From Cyathus striatus (taxonomy: Eukaryota; Basidiomycota; Agaricomycetes; Agaricales; Nidulariaceae): a stretch of DNA of 64,000 nt. Every line of letters starts with the position of its first letter. The stretch's first letter is position 1. Below are positions 23,668 through 36,039 of this stretch, piece after piece. The position numbers and the translations under genes were made by a program. Location of the stretch: the NCBI GenBank assembly GCA_025738555.1, contig JAOVFP010000007.1:620001-684000 (forward strand), given 5' to 3'. A model generated the notes under the pieces. That model made no database searches. It had not been told where the DNA came from and was given only the letters and a program-made list of their open reading frames with translations.

Positions 23668-26600
23668 TCAGTTGTATTCATCCTGCCAATCCTCATCACT
23701 ATCATCACTATTTTCATCTTCAGAATGCATTAAGTGTGATTGGGCATTCTCTGATACATTATTTGTTAAAGTGATATATCTTTCAGACCAATCTGCTGTG
23801 TAATTATCAGAATTTAAAGCAGGTAGCCAGCATTCTGCACAGCTCTGTGCCAGCATTTTACAAATTGATGCTTGCTTTAAAGCATATGCTGTGACACCTT
23901 GTCTTATATCATATTCTGTAATATTCTGATAAATTCTTTTACTGCTGATACTCCCCCACCAGTTTTCCTTCCACTCAAGGTACATAATAACACGTCTCAT
24001 CTCTTCTCTAAGAATGTCTACTTCCTCAGACCATCTGTCTCGCCTAGCACGTGCTTTTGCCCATTCAACTCTAAGACTATCACTGATTTCATTTGAACTG
24101 TTGACACTTTTTGATGAAGGATGTAATACAAGCCATATCCATGACATTTCAAATCTTCCACTACTAGATATATCATCTGGCTCTTTTCCTGGTCCCTGAA
24201 TATCCTGAGTTTTAAGTGGCAATAAATATAATTGCCAGCTTCCATTAGGATCCAGTGCAGCTACTGCAGCTCGTGCCATTCGATATCTATCAGCAGCAAA
24301 TTGTACTCTGGTCTTAAATTTTTGATACAATGTTCTGATGCGTGTATTTGGCTTATTCCCTATACCTGATGTATTCAATTGTTTAAAATACCATAATGTT
24401 GAAATCACACGCAAATAATGCCGGATATCTACCAATGCATCTTCAGCCTGTGCTAGCCTTAATTTGAGTTCATAGTTGGCTACTTTCTGTGTAGATGAAG
24501 CAGCTTGCAGTTCAATTGAAAGTGATGATGGAAGATGCAGTGGAATTAGCTCTGCTTTAATACCATCATAATCATCATCATCATCATCAGATATCTCCAA
24601 TGCATCTATTGATTCAGAAGCTACTAGATGTGCCACTTCTGGCATATATATTAATTGAACTTTTTGCCATTTTTTAATTCGAATCATAAGTGATATGTGT
24701 TTATCTTGAATATCAGCTTTTTGTTTGGATGTTAAGTCCTTTTCTAGCTTTGAAATTTCTGTTTTAAGTGCATATCTAATAAATGTTATAAACATATATA
24801 TATTTATAAAGATTTTGACTTACTGTTGCTCCTCTAAGTCAAATGCAAGCAGCAAAAATTTGGTCAGAGATATATTATGTTGTGGAGTAATCCCCTTATT
24901 GACATCTTCTGCTTCCTCATGCATAAGCTGAAGTCTAACATCTTGCAGGGTAATATCTAACAGAATATTAGTTCGATTTTTAATATAAGTATATAACTTA
25001 CTGCACTCTGGTTCATCATATGGATTTGGGTTCATATGATTCTCATTCCATGCTATCATTTGTGATTCCCATTTTGCAGTAACAGATGGCACAAATGTGG
25101 CATTAAATTTGTCAAAAATCTCTCTCTGCTTTGCACTCATTAATATAGTCTCAGTATAATGTCTTACCAAATGCTTTCCTGAAGTAATTACTTAGTCATC
25201 AATTAAAGCAACAAATGAGATAATACACACGTAAGCCAACAAACTTTTGATAATTCCATGAATTCCACTGGTCATTTAATACTTCATGTCAAGCAGCAGG
25301 CCCCATTTCCCTTGTACTTGGGCGAAGGTGGTTACTACTTGACCAGGTCATTTCAATTTCCTCTCCACAAGTTCTTCCAGCCCCAGGCAGATAAGCTAAT
25401 GAAAAGTTGCTATGACATGAGTTTCCATGACCATTAATATGCCAGGATGGAACAGCAACATCAATTTTTGTATTAGGAGAAATTTTCATAGACTCAGGAT
25501 ATGTGTTTATTCGTTGTCTTAGATTTTTTGACCATTGACATCCAATGTCATAAGTGATCACTATCCATGGAAGAACAAAACCAACAAGTGTTGAGAGCAA
25601 GATATAGTCGATATTGCAATACCTATTTATTTAGTAAATAAGATCCTTGTAGTTCTTGTATATAATAGTATTTACTTGCCTTTCTCCTTTTTGCAAATCA
25701 CCTGCTCCATTATTGCGAATAAAAGAATGTCTTGAACAAATTACTAGTGCTGTTCCTGTTACTGAATGACCTGGAGCAGAGCGTATCCCAGCCTGAAGAA
25801 TTGCATCATGTTCTGAAGTACAAGTATTAATCTGTTACAACATATATGAGTACTACATAAATAAACAGATAAACAACATACTTCAGGATTGTCAATGTAA
25901 TTTTTAAGATGTGTTTGGTAAGCCCTCTCTTCAACAAAAGGCCCCCAACCAGGCATAAGCTCTATATCCTCAATGCCACGTTCCTTGCAGCTCAACTTGA
26001 AATTAGCATCAATGGCTAAATACATGATATATAGAAACCTATAAAATTAATTAATACAGTGATTTAACAATTTAACAAAATAAAAATATACATACTTGAA
26101 TAGTTTAGCATTTTGCCAGCCATCAGGAAGATTTTTCCCAGGATGGGGACATGCTGGACACTCAACTGTCAATTCTCCATTTTTTGTACCTGCAATACCT
26201 TCAGTAAATTGACCTCTACCACCACGCTTGCACATGAAAAGAATTCGCCACATTCTCATAACAGTTCTAAATTCATTGTAGCGATTCTAGAATTTATAGT
26301 ATTGGTTGCCAGTTTTATTTACTTTAAATTATTACTTACTATATCATCTTTCAATTTACACTTATCAGTTTTTCTGCACAGTGTGTGATACCAGTCATAC
26401 AAAGTTGTTTTTGCTTGCAATGTTAATTCATGAAATGTTTCAAGGCAATCAAAAGTAAACACAGTTTGAGGTCGAGCAAAAGTAGCTGGAAACCAACCAG
26501 CTCTCAATAATTGTATATATCGTGGAATAGCTTGAACTTTGCAATCACAAAATGAGACTGAAACAATATGAACTCCAGTAGTATCAACAACCACAATTTT

Positions 26601-27478
26601 AATAGTGGCATCAGCTGCTTTTGAGCACTTTGCACCTCCATGTCCAAGTTGAACATTAAGTCCTATATTTTCTAGTGATTCCTTTTCAAAATATAGTCCA
26701 TTCCACCTCTGGATTGATTGTAAATAATATATAAAACATACAATTAATAATGTGAAAATAATCTTACCTCAATTCGGTGAAGTGGCAAATGAGCATGTTC
26801 TTGTATCATACAATATTTGCACTTAAGTAGGCTGCCATGAAAGCAATCTTTACACTTGTAGTAACCAGTTTCATTTTTACAAGCAAAACATTTGTCTTCA
26901 CTAACATATTCACCCTTGCCATCATGGCGAAGAAGCTCATCCAGAAATATTTGTCTTAAATTTACCCATTCCTTTAATTTTTCCTGTATAGCTAATCAGA
27001 ATATGCATACAACCAGATTTAATGTACTCACTGATGACTTCTGGTTATGTTTTTGCTTAGATTTTGTAGATTGATCTTGATCAGGCACAGTCAACAAAGA
27101 TTCTTCATTGTGAAAAGTCAACATTTCAGTAGGTGATTGCTCTGCATTCTGTGGTGTAGTCTCCTTTACTACAGAACGCTCAACTTCACGCATTCTCTGT
27201 GACTCTTTTTGTAATTTTCTCCTGCCTTGGCTCTCTGTAACTGAAAATGATGTAATGTTTGATGTACTGCTAGCTGCATTAGAGCTAGTGTTCTCCACAG
27301 ACCGACTTAACTTAATTTGGTGTGAACTACTTTCAGCCTCAGCCCTAGATCTTACAATATGACGATGTTGAATTGAAATATTAGATGATGCAGCATTTGA
27401 TGAACGTCGTGAATGTTTTTGAGCAGTGCTTGATGCTTCAGTAGTACTTCCAGAACCACGACGGCGCTTGGGAGGCAT
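23668..27478 (-). pseudogene. KDZ transposase (CxC2-like domain plus RNase H-fold core), one in-frame TGA
   Basis: Nine minus-strand exons fit: 27478-27032, 26983-26768, 26708-26340, 26286-26096, 26038-25882, 25831-25680, 25622-25230, 25178-24834 and 24775-23668. The N-terminus is a basic S/T-rich tail (MPPKRRRGSGS). The CxC2-like cysteine cluster follows (CFACKNETGYYKCKDCF, CKYCMIQEHAHLPLHRIE), then VVDTTGVHIVSVSFCDC. The core has DANFKL, YDIGCQW, PSWHINGHG and GRTCGEEIEMTWSSSNHL. The acidic residues of DANF, YDIG and GEEIE are the likely catalytic set of the family. The long C-terminal part (RRDRWSEEVDILREEMRRV, DSDEDWQDEYN) is typical. Intron 6 uses a GC donor (AAAG/GCAAGT), needed to keep phase. 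A TGA at 25,289-25,291 after REMGPAA sits where the family usually has Arg; the frame continues after it (HEVLNDQWNSWNYQKF). Confidence 0.85.
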
Positions 27479-27798
27479 TTGAGGCTGTAGACAGTGAGTG
27501 ATGGCAAGGAAGCAAGAAAGAAGAGAGCAAAGGCACATCGTATCCAAAGGTGTTACTTATCTATGCTATCAGATTTACGATGTTGCAAGATGCTGATACA
27601 AACGACTCTTAATCAATTGAAGAATCAGCATGCAGTTGATCACAAGGCATTCATGGGAACAGCCCCATGTACTAACACTGACTAAAAATAGGGTGGAACG
27701 ATATATTAATGGGGTGAAGCACATAAGTAATGTGTATTCAAGCTGTCTACCGAAGACTGAAGAGCTTAGAATAGATGTTATTCTCACCATTCGACACA

Positions 27799-28251
27799 TT
27801 ACCCAGTAATAATGAGACTTCGTGAACTGGGAGGTGTAACTAGCACATGTCCATTGCTATTATGCAGCCTCACCTCCCTGTTTCCCATTGCATGCAATTC
27901 TCTTGCACGTTGCGTTTTTTCATCTATGAACCAGCTCATCTTTTCCATTCCCACATCTACCAATTTCACTTTCATCTCCCACTCCTCGGAAGCTTTGCTT
28001 AGTCGCTTGCGTTCCGGCACTCTTTCTTCACGAATGGATGACCATTGTCCTTCTACCGATTTATTCCATGTGGTAACGAGAGCCGTAAGAGACTCTTTTT
28101 CCTGAGCATCAGAGTGAACTTGATCCTTCGAGACGAATTTTTCGATCCTCTCCAAACTGGAGACGAGATGATTCGACCCTACCCTCAAGAGTACAGATCG
28201 TTTCCTATGTGACAGCGTGTTGTGCGTCGAGTGTCGACATAAATGATACAA
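27799..28251 (-). pseudogene. Coiled-coil protein fragment
   Basis: A 150-codon minus-strand frame rich in E, K and R heptads: LVTTWNKSVEGQWSSIREER, RKRLSKASEEWEMKVKLVD and IDEKTQRARELHAMGNREV. The 'W.KSVEGQW..IREE' motif resembles C-terminal coiled-coil regions of agaricomycete orphan proteins. It lies between the transposase start and the first LTR-like repeat inside KDZ-A. No upstream domain is seen, so it is probably a truncated second passenger gene. Confidence 0.45.
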
Positions 28252-28366
28252 TTGATGGTACTTGATTGGTCAGCGATGCAACGGCATCATGCTAAGTTGA
28301 CAATCGGTCTTATTCTGCAGTGATAACTTGCGATAGAGGCGATCCACTACGTCCTCCTGAAGAAGT

Positions 28367-30018
28367 TGATGTACTTAATGCGCAAGTTAATTAAAATACA
28401 TAATTTGTACTTAGAATAGTTTTTACTTATTCCAGTATCTTTTATATTCTAAGTTTCCCGTGCTAGAAGATTTTGTAAGTTCAAGGGCGCATGGATTTCA
28501 ATTCTTTCAAAGTCAAACTAAATTTAGAACAGGGTCGGTCTATTTTTAATACACGATGGGACTTCGACAATTTAATTCACTCCTGGCTGCCGACTTTTTT
28601 GCCGTTCGCAAAATCCATCCAAATTTGACCTCAATAACTTTAAATATTGACTGAACATTTTGGCTGTCGCAAAATGTTCACTATTGGCTAGTGCAAAATT
28701 GTAGACAAATATTACATTTTGTACATATCTTGTATGAATACAAATCATTCTTTTTGTTCTAATTTTAGCTTCATCAAAATAAGTGTCAAATGTAACGTTG
28801 TGAACGTGTTTTGACCTCACGCAAAATTTATTGTTTTGCATGACTGCAAAACCCATGCAAAATGAATCATTTTGCTTTTTCTCTTAAAATAACACAACTG
28901 GTGAACCTGTTATTTTGGGAGAAAAAGCAAAATGATTCATTTTGCATGGGTTTTGCAGTCATGCAAAACAATAAATTTTGCGTGAGGTCAAAACACGTTC
29001 ACAACGTTACATTTGACACTTATTTTGATGAAGCTAAAATTAGAACAAAAAGAATGATTTGTATTCATACAAGATATGTACAAAATGTAATATTTGTCTA
29101 CAATTTTGCACTAGCCAATAGTGAACATTTTGCGACAGCCAAAATGTTCAGTCAATATTTAAAGTTATTGAGGTCAAATTTGGATGGATTTTGCGAACAG
29201 CAAAAAAGTCGGCAGCCAGGAGTGATTATAACTGTCTGGCTTTAATTCAGATCAAGTGCAATTCAATTCGGTACGTCAAAACTTGTAATACTATTTCTGG
29301 TACTTCTGTCTGATACATCACCCTGTCCGTGGGGGGGAAGAAAGCCCCTGCAGTTCCTCCCGTTCCATTCCCCCATCATTCATCTATATACAATTACTAA
29401 CGCGCTTATCTACAGGTCTTATCTATTTTTAATTGTATACCACACGGTGCTCAGTTCTGGCTTTGCGCGCTCACGTGGGTGCTCCCATAAGCGCCTTCCT
29501 AATTCGGAAGCCGTGGCAATGATGCGTGATGCGTCTCCGCTTCATTTGTCAATGCGCCATCGCTACACTGATCTAGCTCTTATCTCGTCCTATTTACACA
29601 AACGGTACTCACTTGATCCACACATGCAATTGTCATCAAATAGTTCGTTATTACACGCGTACCAGCTAGGCTGTCTCTAGGTTTCAGCAAGTCATTGTAT
29701 CCTGGCCTTTCCATCAATGCAGTAGGTTCCTTCAGTCTATTGTAAAGGATTATTACTTCAACCCAGGTTTTGTATCGTAAGGCAAATAGAAATTAACCAT
29801 GCATGTATTTATTAAGAGTTTATAAGTTCAAGACTGAGGCGGAGTAATATGTTTTTAGGTATATGTCTTTTTTTTATCCCTTGTATATTTTTAGGAGTCC
29901 ACCCGGGATCTCAGCTCCTCTTCTCATGTGCCCACTCTGACATACTTAGTCTGAAGTTCTATTAATGAAGAACGCAAAATTTAAATGGTACGTAACAATA
30001 ACTTTAGCCTGTGTATCA
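28367..30018 (+). repeat. LTR-like repeat, copy 1 (about 1.0 kb plus insertion)
   Basis: Begins TGATGTACTTAATGCGC and ends GTGTATCA, TG...CA termini with short inverted similarity (TGATGTAC/TGATACAC). It aligns along its length with 34,893-35,954, sharing for example CTTCCTAATTCGGAAGC, ATGATGCGTGATGCGTCT and TTTAGCCTGTGTATCA. Without the 647-bp fold-back insert it is about 1,005 bp. Its flanks do not form a target duplication, so it may have lost one flank by rearrangement. Confidence 0.75.
28578..29224. mobile_element. Fold-back element: 317-bp arms, 13-bp loop
   Basis: CACTCCTGGCTGCCGAC at the left end and GTCGGCAGCCAGGAGTG at the right end start a nearly perfect palindrome (28,578-28,894 and 28,908-29,224). 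Both arms encode the same meaningless frame, which is how the symmetry first shows. It interrupts LTR-like copy 1; copy 2 has no such insert. ATT on both sides may be a short target duplication. Confidence 0.9.
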
Positions 30019-31096
30019 ATGTGTTCGAATTGGAGCAAATAGACATCCCCAAATTTGTAGGTCCAGGAGTATGCGGACGTCCAGCCGATTCCACTTGATC
30101 TCGTCTCCAGGCATGCTCCTGGAGTAGTAGTCACTTGCTAAGGGAGATAGTTCCAGTTTGCATGGAGGGTAGAAAATGATTCTGAGAGCCTGCAATTGGT
30201 GTCTTGAACACTCTGGAAGTAAATAGGCTGAGTGAGAATAAGTGCAGAGGCCAGACAGGAGGTAGATAAGATGTTCTGACAGGGTACTACTAGACTTAGA
30301 TAACATGTTGGCGGCGGCACAATGATCACATAGTTCGTGTGCTCAACTATGAGTTCAACTGTGTTTTACTTGTACTGTACAACACATAGTTGAACACATG
30401 ATCACCAATGTACGCTGAGCTAGAAGGCAGAAATTCATTCTAAGGAATTGAAGTAAGCTACACATTCACAATTTCATATGCCCATAACTCAATGTAAGCT
30501 TCATGTATCTTTAGTTCTGAAATTCTTTCATTCATTGTTGATTCATCATTTCTACCTTGGGCAACACTTCTAGGGCGCATGCTTCATACAGGAGTATTGG
30601 ATATTTCAGGAATTTTATTCAAACCGAAGACAAAGATTCTGTCGGCACTGTCAAAGTACATTGCATAAATTATGCACACATGCACCTGGACCAAACCAAG
30701 AGGTGTGCCAGTCATGTCTTATACTTATAGAGCTCATGCGAGGCAGTTGGTAACTACTAGCACAAATTTCAAAAGCATCCTCAAATCATGCTTGGGAGAT
30801 GCTGAACAAAACCAATCAGGTAATTTGTATAACTTAAAACTGTATTAACTCGCAGCCCTTAGCATGATGATTCAAACATGTCGTTGAATAATTTAGTTGA
30901 ATTACGCTGGCCCATTATCAAACAGGAACCGAAAAGTCCCTCAAACACTAGTGTTTCCTTGGCCTCATAAAGTCTGGTGCTCTGCCACGTACGACTCTCG
31001 ACCTCTACCTTTACCAAGTCCATAGGTATTCCTTCCACTCCCCATCATCCAATTGTTCTGACATTCTGAAGCCTTTAGACGTTGTCATAACCGATC
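30019..31096. other. Unassigned DNA inside KDZ-A
   Basis: A minus-strand frame (30,306-30,016) has no recognisable domain. An imperfect inverted repeat round CTCAACTATG / CATAGTTGAAC lies at 30,340-30,395. The last 150 bp are probably the passenger gene's upstream region. Confidence 0.4.
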
Positions 31097-33640
31097 ATGA
31101 CCAAGCGCTCGTGGGCCACCATGAAACAACGTAAATGGCTTAAAGCAAGAATTCCCGGTTTTCTTGAAGCCAAGGAGGCTGGCAAGAGTGGGACGACGAC
31201 AGCCTGGTTTTCAAAGCTGTATGAGGACTACCTGCTCGAGTGGGGAATGCCGAAACCTAGCAGGCTAGAGAAGAATGAGTGGGGTTCAAATGCAAAGACT
31301 GAAAAGTGGAGGAAACGATGCAAAGTAAGTTTAAGATGTAGAAATTGAAAGGATTATGAATAATATCTTCACCATATTTTAGCAACTGAGTAGGTGGTTC
31401 AGAAACCATACTCGCACGACCACCTCTGCAATGCGAGGTCTTCTCGATCTTAGACCAAAGAAAGATGCAAAGCCAAATCTACTACAGTGGCAGGTCTACC
31501 TCGACCTGTACTTCGACTACCTCGAGCCACTCATGGAGGATGAGTGGCAATTATACCTGTCGAGATTGCCTACAGGTGTTGAAGCAGACAAGTCACGTTT
31601 TGAAGTTGAGAACACACTGGTACAATTTCATTATGAGAAAGAAGACGAGGAAGTCCGGAAAGAGGTGCAGGAAGTTCATGCCATACGATGTCGAGGCAAC
31701 AGTGAGTTTGATCCTAAGGCTGAAGCTGACGAGGACCGAAACTTCCGCTATGACATGTAAGTTCAATATATTATTTTTTAAAACACCATATTGCGATAGC
31801 ACTTACAATTACTGTTTAGGTCGATAGACAAAATTTCTGCGACTGTTGCTGCAGCACTATCCCAGCTAGCTGAGTACACGGGTTGGAAATTCAGTGTTTT
31901 ATCTGGAGGGCCACGACCCCGTCGTGGTGGGAAGATGGAAACTATATCGTAAGTTAATAAAGATTCGATTTCGTTGGATATTGGTTACTCACTTGCCAAC
32001 CCAGTGTCCACTATGGAAAAGACAAAAATGGAGACAACTGGGAGTCGTGGATGGGCAAGAAGAATTACACAGAAATCACCAACAAATTCGATGACTTCCT
32101 TTATGCGTGCTTTTGTGAGTACATGTTTCTACACCATCTTCTAGTCGTTGTACGAGCTAACTATTGTCACAAAGCTGAAGAAGAATGTCAATCACGAAGT
32201 CTTGCTACAAGTGACGTTCGCCCTGTTGCTCCAACCTCTGAGGGGCAGGCTGAGGGCAGTGAGGGAGAACAAGGTGAAGGCGAGGGTGGAGGTAACAAGG
32301 GAGGGCAGAATGTTGATGAGAACGAAGAACATAATGAAGACTCAGCTCGAGTGATCGAACCCATGGATCCAAACCAGACACTTGGTAGAAGCAAGAAGAC
32401 CAGGCGAGTCAGAAAATCGAAGAAGTCGTCGAAGGAGGTCAGTGCTTCCAGTGAAGCCATGACTCTGCGCAGATCTGAGCGCGTACAAGACAATTCTACT
32501 GGGGATAACAGGTAAGGTTTAATCACTACATCATTACCTTGTATATGTACTGACATATCAATTACATGTCAAGAAGCGATGTCGGAAATGAACGCTCTGA
32601 TGGTGTCTCCAACAGAGATGGGCCGGAATGTACTGCAAGGCGTACTGCTGTAGGAAACAAAGGAGCAAGTGTGGAGGGGTATGTATATTTCGTTGTCATT
32701 AGTATTGTATCTATATTAACTCATATGTCTATATATGTGTAGGTCAAGTGAAGTAGTTCAAAACAATACTGTCAGGTACTTCATTTCATTTATTTTGTCT
32801 GTCGTTTTCTGTCTAATTCGAAGTTCAAGCATTCCTACTTGCCCACCAATCCAGGATCAAGAAGTGTTGAACGTTCGTGCGGGTATGCCAGGGCCGGCTC
32901 AAAGTAATTGCACTCATATGCCGTATGTCGCTCATTTGTAATACAAATGTATGTCTTCTAACTCTTTCCGTTATAGGCGTGAGATACCTAATTCGGCTGG
33001 TAGTATTCCTTCAGTTACAAATGGTGATGACATCACCTCTCTACCTGACTATGCACGCCAATATTACGAATACCTGTGGACTGTATCATCAGACTCACGT
33101 TGGAAAGCCCTCGTTTCGGAATGGAAAGTATTTGAACTAAAGATGCCCAACACCATTGTAAGTTATTGTTAATCTCATAGATTATACTGTAATACAATAA
33201 CTAATCTATCACAGGCTTTCCCTACCAAGAACCGCCCTAAGGAAATTGCATGGTGGATAAAAAACCACCGAAGCACGAAGGCTGTACCACCTGTTACAGC
33301 GGCTGAGTTCAGAATTTCATGGATGGCGTGGTGGTCGTCAATTCAGCCTCAATGGCGCATATCTGAATGCGGTAATCTTATCAAGTTATCTCCATCGGCC
33401 GGTTGTCACTGGGGCTCTTTGTTCCGTGGGGGGCCACTAGGTCTTTGCTGTGTCGTTATGTCATTGTCATGGTGGATTATCGCAGTGGAACGCGTACCAG
33501 ACGACTCAGCAACACAGCTTTGGGATGCTGTCGAAGATGTGACTTGGGTTTTTCGTCAAGTCGGCCCACTTCCTGTGTTCGCAGGGGCTAAGCGAGGGTC
33601 AGACAATGCTACTGACTCCGTTAAACCAAAGAAACAGTAA
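31097..33640 (+). CDS. Passenger gene: uncharacterised agaricomycete-expanded protein
   Basis: A plus-strand multi-exon gene. Exons that fit in phase include 31097-31324, 31383-31756, 31820-31948, 32005-32115 and 32175-32511, then several small exons and a final stretch from about 33,214 ending in TAA at 33,638. The N-terminal domain reads WATMKQRKWLKARIPGFLEA, TTTAWFSKLYEDYLLEW and QLSRWFRNHTR, a 'trp-rich, DNA-binding-like' pattern seen in many agaricomycete orphans. The middle is E/G-rich and then K/R/S-rich (RVRKSKKSSKE). The C-terminal part reads LPDYARQYYEYLWTVSSDSR, RPKEIAWWIKNHR, FRISWMAWWSSIQPQWR and GGPLGLCCVVMSLSWW. No in-frame stop was found in the exons followed. The function is unknown, and the family is not a known transposase. 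The small exons between 32,575 and 32,930 are the least certain. Confidence 0.65.
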
Positions 33641-34084
33641 GTGATACGTTCGTTTACGAGGGTTCGGTTTATAATTTTAAACTAACCAATAATCATTAGT
33701 GGACGGAAATAAACGCTCCGATGGACGCTCTACATAGTACGTTACCTCGTACCGACCATAGCCCAGGTTTACATTCTTCCATTCATTTGAGACAGTTTAA
33801 TCTCGCTTTATTTAGCCCCTCTACATTCTTTCTCATATGTTACCTTCGGCTTCCTCAAATATGGTTTTTAAGTTCATTTTAATTCTCTTTTTCCTATTAT
33901 GCTGAATCTTGATTCTTGACATCACATTCACTCTGCTCGTGAGATATTGTTGATTAATTCCATTTTCATTAATTACCTCATTCATACATTTTTTAATAAT
34001 GCATAATGCGAATCTTCAGACACTTTTTGCAACTGGCTTTTATACATGAGTTAACTTCGGCCTTTAAGCTTGGACATTATTTTT

Positions 34085-34892
34085 TTACGACTTAAGACGT
34101 GCACATAGTGCTGCGTCATCAAATCGCGCATCAGCAAAACAACAATTGGATGCTGACGTGATGCTAAACAAAACGGCGCATGTCAACGTGCACGTCAGCG
34201 AAATAACTTGACACTGTTGCCAAACATGGCGGCACGTTGCATCAGGATCAGCCAGCTAGGTAATTGGGGTTGGGGCTAAGCAAAGGCAGCGTTACCTCAG
34301 TGTTACCTCATTATAGAATTTTGCCTGTTGGTCTTGAGGCCATTGCCACGGCCACGGCACATGACTTCGTTCAGTACATTAATTTATAACATTTCTAACA
34401 TTTACTTCCTTCCTACTAGCTCACTATTATACTAATGTTTATGCATTTTATTTATGCAATTTAACACAATGTGCATCAACTTAATACGGTGAGCTTGGCG
34501 TCATGTCATCAATGTGCGCGTCAGCAAAACAATTGGATGCTGATGCTAAACACGACGGCGCGTTGTCAACGTGCGCGTCAGACAAACAATATGGTGCCAA
34601 TGCCAAACACCGGGTGACCGTGGCACGTCGTCAACGTGCGCCAAACGTGCTGTCAGCCAAACAATTTGACGCTGTTGCCAAATACCGCGGCACGCTGCAT
34701 CAGTCAGCTGGATAATTGGAAGCCGAAGCCAAACAAAGAAACGCGTTGCCTCAAGTGTCGCCTCTTTATAGAATTTTGTGCGTTGGTCTTCGAGGCCGTT
34801 GCCACAGCCACGGCGCGTGACTTTGGTCAATACATTAATATATAATGTTTATAACTTTTAGTTTCTTTTCTAATAGCTTATTATTATACTAA
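34085..34892 (+). repeat. Tandem duplication (two units of about 0.4 kb)
   Basis: Unit 1 (about 34,085-34,470) and unit 2 (about 34,490-34,892 and onward) share AGCAAAACAATTGGATGCTG, CTTTATAGAATTTTG, GTTGCCACAGCCACGGC-like blocks, and the end TATACTAAT followed by TTTATGCATTTT. Unit 2 is split at TATACTAAT by LTR-like copy 2 and resumes at 35,955. Rich in CAACGTGCGCGTCAG repeats; no coding content. Confidence 0.75.
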
Positions 34893-35954
34893 TGATGTAC
34901 TTAGCGCGCGGGTTTAGATTACTTTAATATATACTTAGAATAGTTTCCTAATTCCAGTTCAATTTTATATTCTAAGTTCCCGGGCTCAAAGATTTAATAA
35001 GTTCGAGGGCGCGCAAATATCAATTCTTTTCAAAGGTAAACTAAAAATAGAATGACTTGTATATTTTTAGAACACGCTTGGGATTTCAACAGTTTATCGA
35101 GCATGAGTTCAGGTAAACACTAAATCAATTTGGTACGTCTGATTCTGTGTCTAATTCTGTTCTGTTCTGTTCTAATTCACCGCCCTATCTGTGGGGGGAA
35201 GTCTGCCTGTGCAGTTCCTGGTGTATTTCTTCCCCCTTGCTTAGCTATATACTTCTACTGACACGGCCATTTACAGTTTATTATCTATTTCGGTTTTGCT
35301 ACCATGTGATAGCTTGTGTCTAGGCTGACAGTGAGTCAGCGCCCAGTATTAGTCCATGCGTACACGGCCTATCCAACGGCGCTTCTCAGCCACCTATCTG
35401 TTGCCATAATACGACGGCGTGCGCTTTCATCAGCGCCTTCCTAATTCGGAAGCTATGGTAATGATGCGTGATGCGTCTTCACTTCACTTGACAACGCATA
35501 ATTGCTTCATTATTCTAGTTCCTATCGTTCCGCTTTGTTCACTCATGGTTGCACTCACATGATCTACACACTGCTTCGTCATCAAGTGTCTCGTCATGCT
35601 ATCTGTTTATTCTAGTCCCAGCTAGAGAGTTCAGTAAGTCATTATGTGCGTCTCCAGAGGTTTCTTTGTGTCATTTGTTTTAGAGGGGGAATAATACGTC
35701 CCAGGCTGTGTATCAAAATGTAAAATAGAAATGAAAAGTAGGTATTTGTTAAGGCTGTAAGCTCGAGACCAAGGTGGAGTATTGAGCTTTTATATATTTT
35801 TATTTTAATCCCTTTGTTTTAGTTTTTTGGAGACAACCCAGGAACTCGGTTCCTCCTCTCGTGTCCCTACTCTAACGCACTCGGTCCGAAGTTCTATTTA
35901 ATTAAGAATGCGAAATATTAAAGGGTACATTGTGATAATTTAGCCTGTGTATCA
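34893..35954 (+). repeat. LTR-like repeat, copy 2 (1,062 bp), with target duplication
   Basis: TGATGTACTTAGCGCG...GTGTATCA, the uninterrupted counterpart of 28,367-30,018. It is flanked by ACTAA/CTAAT: the duplication is 4 to 6 bp depending on where shared bases are assigned (CTAA with TG...CA ends). The matching unoccupied site is at about 34,430 in the preceding tandem unit. It therefore inserted as a unit and is best read as a solo LTR or an LTR-sized TIR element. Confidence 0.8.
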
Positions 35955-36039
35955 CTAATATTTATGCATTTTAATACAATGTGCATTAAAAGTGTAGTGA
36001 TACTGATTATTTTTTGATGATTAAATATGTCGGAAAATG

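Noticed and set aside
28572..29245. Two 'conserved' proteins of 94 and 127 aa with the same sequence
   Set aside because: They are the two arms of the fold-back palindrome read outward, not paralogous genes.
28367..35954. A single 7.6-kb LTR retrotransposon between the two LTR-like repeats
   Set aside because: The second repeat has its own target duplication and empty site, the outer flanks do not match, and no gag-pol lies between them.
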